Of a stretch of 5,729 bases of DNA, positions 4,159-5,729 are shown piece by piece. The stretch is from Acidobacteriota bacterium (GTDB taxonomy: Bacteria; Acidobacteriota; Terriglobia; Terriglobales; Acidobacteriaceae). The notes beneath the pieces were generated by a model. The model did not search any database and was not told the origin of the DNA. It worked only from the letters and a program-made list of their open reading frames with translations. The translations under genes and the position numbers were made by a program. The stretch is from the NCBI GenBank assembly GCA_021779695.1, contig JAJYAE010000290.1:1-5729 (forward strand), given 5' to 3'. Positions within the stretch are counted from its first letter, which is position 1; every line of letters starts with the position of its first letter.

Positions 4159-5286
4159 ATGCCGCTGGTGACGACAACTGAGACAGGCGTTCCGATTCAA
4201 GGGCCGAGCGCGACGCTGATTTACGACGACTGGTATCCGGCGCTGCGCACGGAGAAGCTGCGCGGGGGCAAGTTGGCGACGGCGATGCTTCTTGGCATCC
4301 CACTGGTGATTGGAAGGAAAAGCAGCGGGAAGCTGTTTGCGATGCGCGACAGTTGTCCGCACCGGGGGATTCCGCTGAGCGTGGGGTGGTTTGACGGGGA
4401 ACGGGTGACGTGCCGGTATCACGGGTGGGAGTTTGAGCCGTGCAGCGGGCAGTGCGCGGTGATTCCTTCCCTGAGCAGCCACGACCATCTGGATGCGACA
4501 AAGATTTATGCGACGGCGTTCCCCTGCGAGGAGCGCGACGGGCATGCGTGGGTGTATGTGCCGAGCGCAGGCAGCGGGCGCGTGGCGGAGGGTGCGGTTC
4601 CGCGGGCGGTGCCGGAGCTGAAGAAGTTTGGGCCGCGGTATCGCACGGCGTTTCTGACGGCGGACCTGCCGTGCAATGTGGATCACGGAATCATTGGCCT
4701 GATGGACCCGGCGCATGGTCCGTTTGTGCATCAGGCGTGGTGGTGGCGGAGCCGCGCGAGCATTCGCGAGAAGACGAAGCGATTTGAGCCGATTCCCGAG
4801 GGGTTCAGGATGAGCGCGCATGCGCCGAGCGGGAACTCCGCGCCGTACAAGCTGCTGGGCGTGTATGGGCAGCCGGTGGAGACGACGATTGACTTTGTGC
4901 TGCCGAACCGGCGGACGGAGATGATTCGCTGCGGGGAGAAGTGGTTCAGCAGCCTGACGACGGTGACGCCGGTGACGGCCTCGACGTGCCGCATTGATGT
5001 GGTGGCGGCGTGGAATGTGTTCTACCACGTGCCGTTTGTGACGCCGGTGGCGAAGTTTTTTGGCGCGAAGTTTGTGCGGCAGGACCAGGTGACGATGATC
5101 CAGCAGGCGGAGGGGCTTAAGCACAACCCGAGCCTGATGCTGATTGACGATGCGGACATGCCGGCGAAGTGGTACTTCGCGCTGAAGCAGGCGCGGCTGG
5201 AGGCGGATTCCCAGGTCCCAAAGTCGAAACCTGGGGCACCCAGGCATCCGTTGGATGGGCCGGTGGAGCTGCACTGGCGGAGCTGA
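4159..5286 (+). CDS. Rieske 2Fe-2S non-haem iron oxygenase, alpha-subunit type
   Basis: The 375-residue product has the two-part build of Rieske oxygenases. The N-terminal Rieske domain (about 20-135) binds a 2Fe-2S cluster through CPH (Cys66, His68) and CRYHGW (Cys85, His88). The C-terminal catalytic domain begins near 155; NVDHGIIGLMDPAHGPFVHQ (173-192) supplies the mononuclear iron histidines His186 and His191, and RQDQVTMIQQ (307-316) probably supplies the carboxylate (Asp309). It should hydroxylate, demethylate or desaturate an organic substrate using O2 and electrons from a separate reductase, which is not in the window. The DPAH-x-PF-x-H form resembles single-component-type oxygenases of the pheophorbide oxygenase/demethylase branch rather than classic benzene dioxygenases. 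The substrate is unknown. Codons for residues 351-361 coincide with a REP-like palindrome. Its stop lies 5 bases from that of the convergent phosphatase gene. Confidence 0.88.
   Translation: MPLVTTTETGVPIQGPSATLIYDDWYPALRTEKLRGGKLATAMLLGIPLVIGRKSSGKLFAMRDSCPHRGIPLSVGWFDGERVTCRYHGWEFEPCSGQCAVIPSLSSHDHLDATKIYATAFPCEERDGHAWVYVPSAGSGRVAEGAVPRAVPELKKFGPRYRTAFLTADLPCNVDHGIIGLMDPAHGPFVHQAWWWRSRASIREKTKRFEPIPEGFRMSAHAPSGNSAPYKLLGVYGQPVETTIDFVLPNRRTEMIRCGEKWFSSLTTVTPVTASTCRIDVVAAWNVFYHVPFVTPVAKFFGAKFVRQDQVTMIQQAEGLKHNPSLMLIDDADMPAKWYFALKQARLEADSQVPKSKPGAPRHPLDGPVELHWRS
5210..5241 (+). repeat. REP-like palindrome inside the oxygenase coding sequence
   Basis: CCCAGGT (5210-5216) pairs perfectly with ACCTGGG (5229-5235), followed by GCACCC. 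The core CAGGTCCC, 6-base spacer, GAAACCTGG (5212-5234) has the same design and nearly the same arms as CAGGTCTC, 6-base spacer, GAGACCTGG at 2067-2089. It is read in frame as residues 351-361 (SQVPKSKPGAP), a low-complexity basic/proline tail unlike the rest of the enzyme. Confidence 0.6.
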
Positions 5287-5291
5287 GTTTC

Positions 5292-5729
5292 TTATGCGAC
5301 GGCCGGGGCTACGCGCGCGACAGTGAGCACGGTGATGTCGTCTTCCTGTCCCCAGCGCTGGGCGGCCCTGGCGATTTCTTCGGCGGATTGAGTGCTGATC
5401 TGACCAGCGCGGTCGAAGCCGTAGAGTTCGCGCCTGCCGTTGGCGGCCTCGACGACTCCGTCGGAAATGAACGTGAGACGGTCACCGGGAGCGAGCTTGA
5501 AGTGGGTTTCCTCATAGCTTGTGTTGGCGGTGATGCCGAGCGGCAGGCCGTTGAAGAGCGCAAGCTCTTTGCCATTCCGATACGGAGACAGGTGGCCGGC
5601 GTTGGCGATGGTGAGTGCGCCGTCGGCTGCGATGAATGCGACGGCGCAAGTGACGAAGCCGCTGACCTGCCCATGCAGGACGCGGTTCAGGCTCCTCAAA
5701 ACTTCGGCAGGCCGCCGTTCTCGTTCATT
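5292..5729 (-). CDS. SpoIIE/PP2C-type protein phosphatase, C-terminal part (runs off right edge)
   Basis: The last 145 codons are present; the frame is open to the window end, with NERERRPAEVL preceding the in-frame TTG at 5699, so that TTG is not the start. The fragment is the second half of a SpoIIE (PPM) phosphatase domain. RPAEVLRSLNRVLHGQ is the helix after the first metal site, then GFVTCAVAFI, the NAGHLSPYR strand-turn (43-51 of the fragment), GLPLGI, GDRLTFISDGVVEA with the metal-binding Asp90, and EDDITVLTV with Asp130/Asp131. These enzymes (RsbU, SpoIIE, RsbP types) dephosphorylate anti-sigma-factor antagonists or similar Ser/Thr-phosphoproteins in partner-switching control; sensory domains usually precede the phosphatase and would lie beyond the edge. 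It converges on the oxygenase gene with 5 bases between stops, so the two transcripts probably overlap at their 3' ends. Confidence 0.9.
   Translation of the reverse strand, partial: NERERRPAEVLRSLNRVLHGQVSGFVTCAVAFIAADGALTIANAGHLSPYRNGKELALFNGLPLGITANTSYEETHFKLAPGDRLTFISDGVVEAANGRRELYGFDRAGQISTQSAEEIARAAQRWGQEDDITVLTVARVAPAVA

Noticed and set aside
3145..5274. A 709-codon open frame on the minus strand, antisense to three genes
   Set aside because: It is the mirror of GCG/CTG-rich codons on the plus strand, is dominated by Arg, His, Pro and Ala, has no domain, and opposes genes with clear motifs.
5697..5699. TTG as start of the phosphatase gene
   Set aside because: The frame continues upstream to the window edge with family-typical residues (RPAEVL), so this is an internal leucine codon.
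1..5729. CRISPR array, tRNA or rRNA gene
   Set aside because: No regularly spaced direct repeats were seen, and no tRNA-like or rRNA-like conserved segments were recognised on either strand.

Overview
The window looks like chromosomal DNA from a GC-rich soil-type bacterium, most likely an acidobacterium (Acidobacteriaceae/Terriglobia). That is an inference from the gene mix (HpnI-type hopanoid glycosyltransferase, exported DinB-fold protein, SpoIIE phosphatase, Tat-exported protein), from start regions with weak or absent Shine-Dalgarno sequences, and from a palindromic repeat I associate from memory with acidobacterial genomes. No marker gene is present, so the taxonomy is provisional.

Left part (1-2220) is less GC-biased and looks accessory. 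It holds the 5' end of a minus-strand gene for a Tat-exported protein (1-176), an AT-rich upstream region, the broken C-terminal end of a VapC-like PIN-domain toxin gene (347-520), about 230 bases with a small GGGTG/CACCC hairpin, a TTGACA promoter with a roughly 270-base leader, and one intact gene (1028-1960). That gene encodes a secreted two-domain protein and is followed by a strong hairpin terminator. Between the terminator and the next gene lie a REP-like palindrome (2067-2088) and, 48 bases further on, an open reading fragment (2137-2220) whose translation matches the conserved N-terminus of REP-associated tyrosine transposases (RAYT). Neither this fragment nor the PIN fragment is annotated by ordinary ORF length cut-offs.

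Right part (2237-5286) is very GC-rich with GCG/CTG/GTG-dominated codon use and looks like core genome. It holds three same-strand genes: an HpnI-like membrane glycosyltransferase (hopanoid side-chain glycosylation), a small exported DinB-fold protein, and a Rieske 2Fe-2S non-haem iron oxygenase. Each has its own promoter-like element close upstream, so they may be transcribed separately. A minus-strand SpoIIE/PP2C phosphatase gene converges on the oxygenase gene with only 5 bases between the two stop codons and runs off the right edge.

The most interesting thread is a possible decayed RAYT-REP system. A second palindrome of the same design (CAGGTCYC, 6-base spacer, GARACCTGG) lies inside the 3' end of the oxygenase coding sequence, where it is translated as part of the C-terminus. 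The RAYT fragment stops just upstream of the glycosyltransferase -10 element, which implies that the apparent N-terminal extension of that gene is transposase debris read out of frame.
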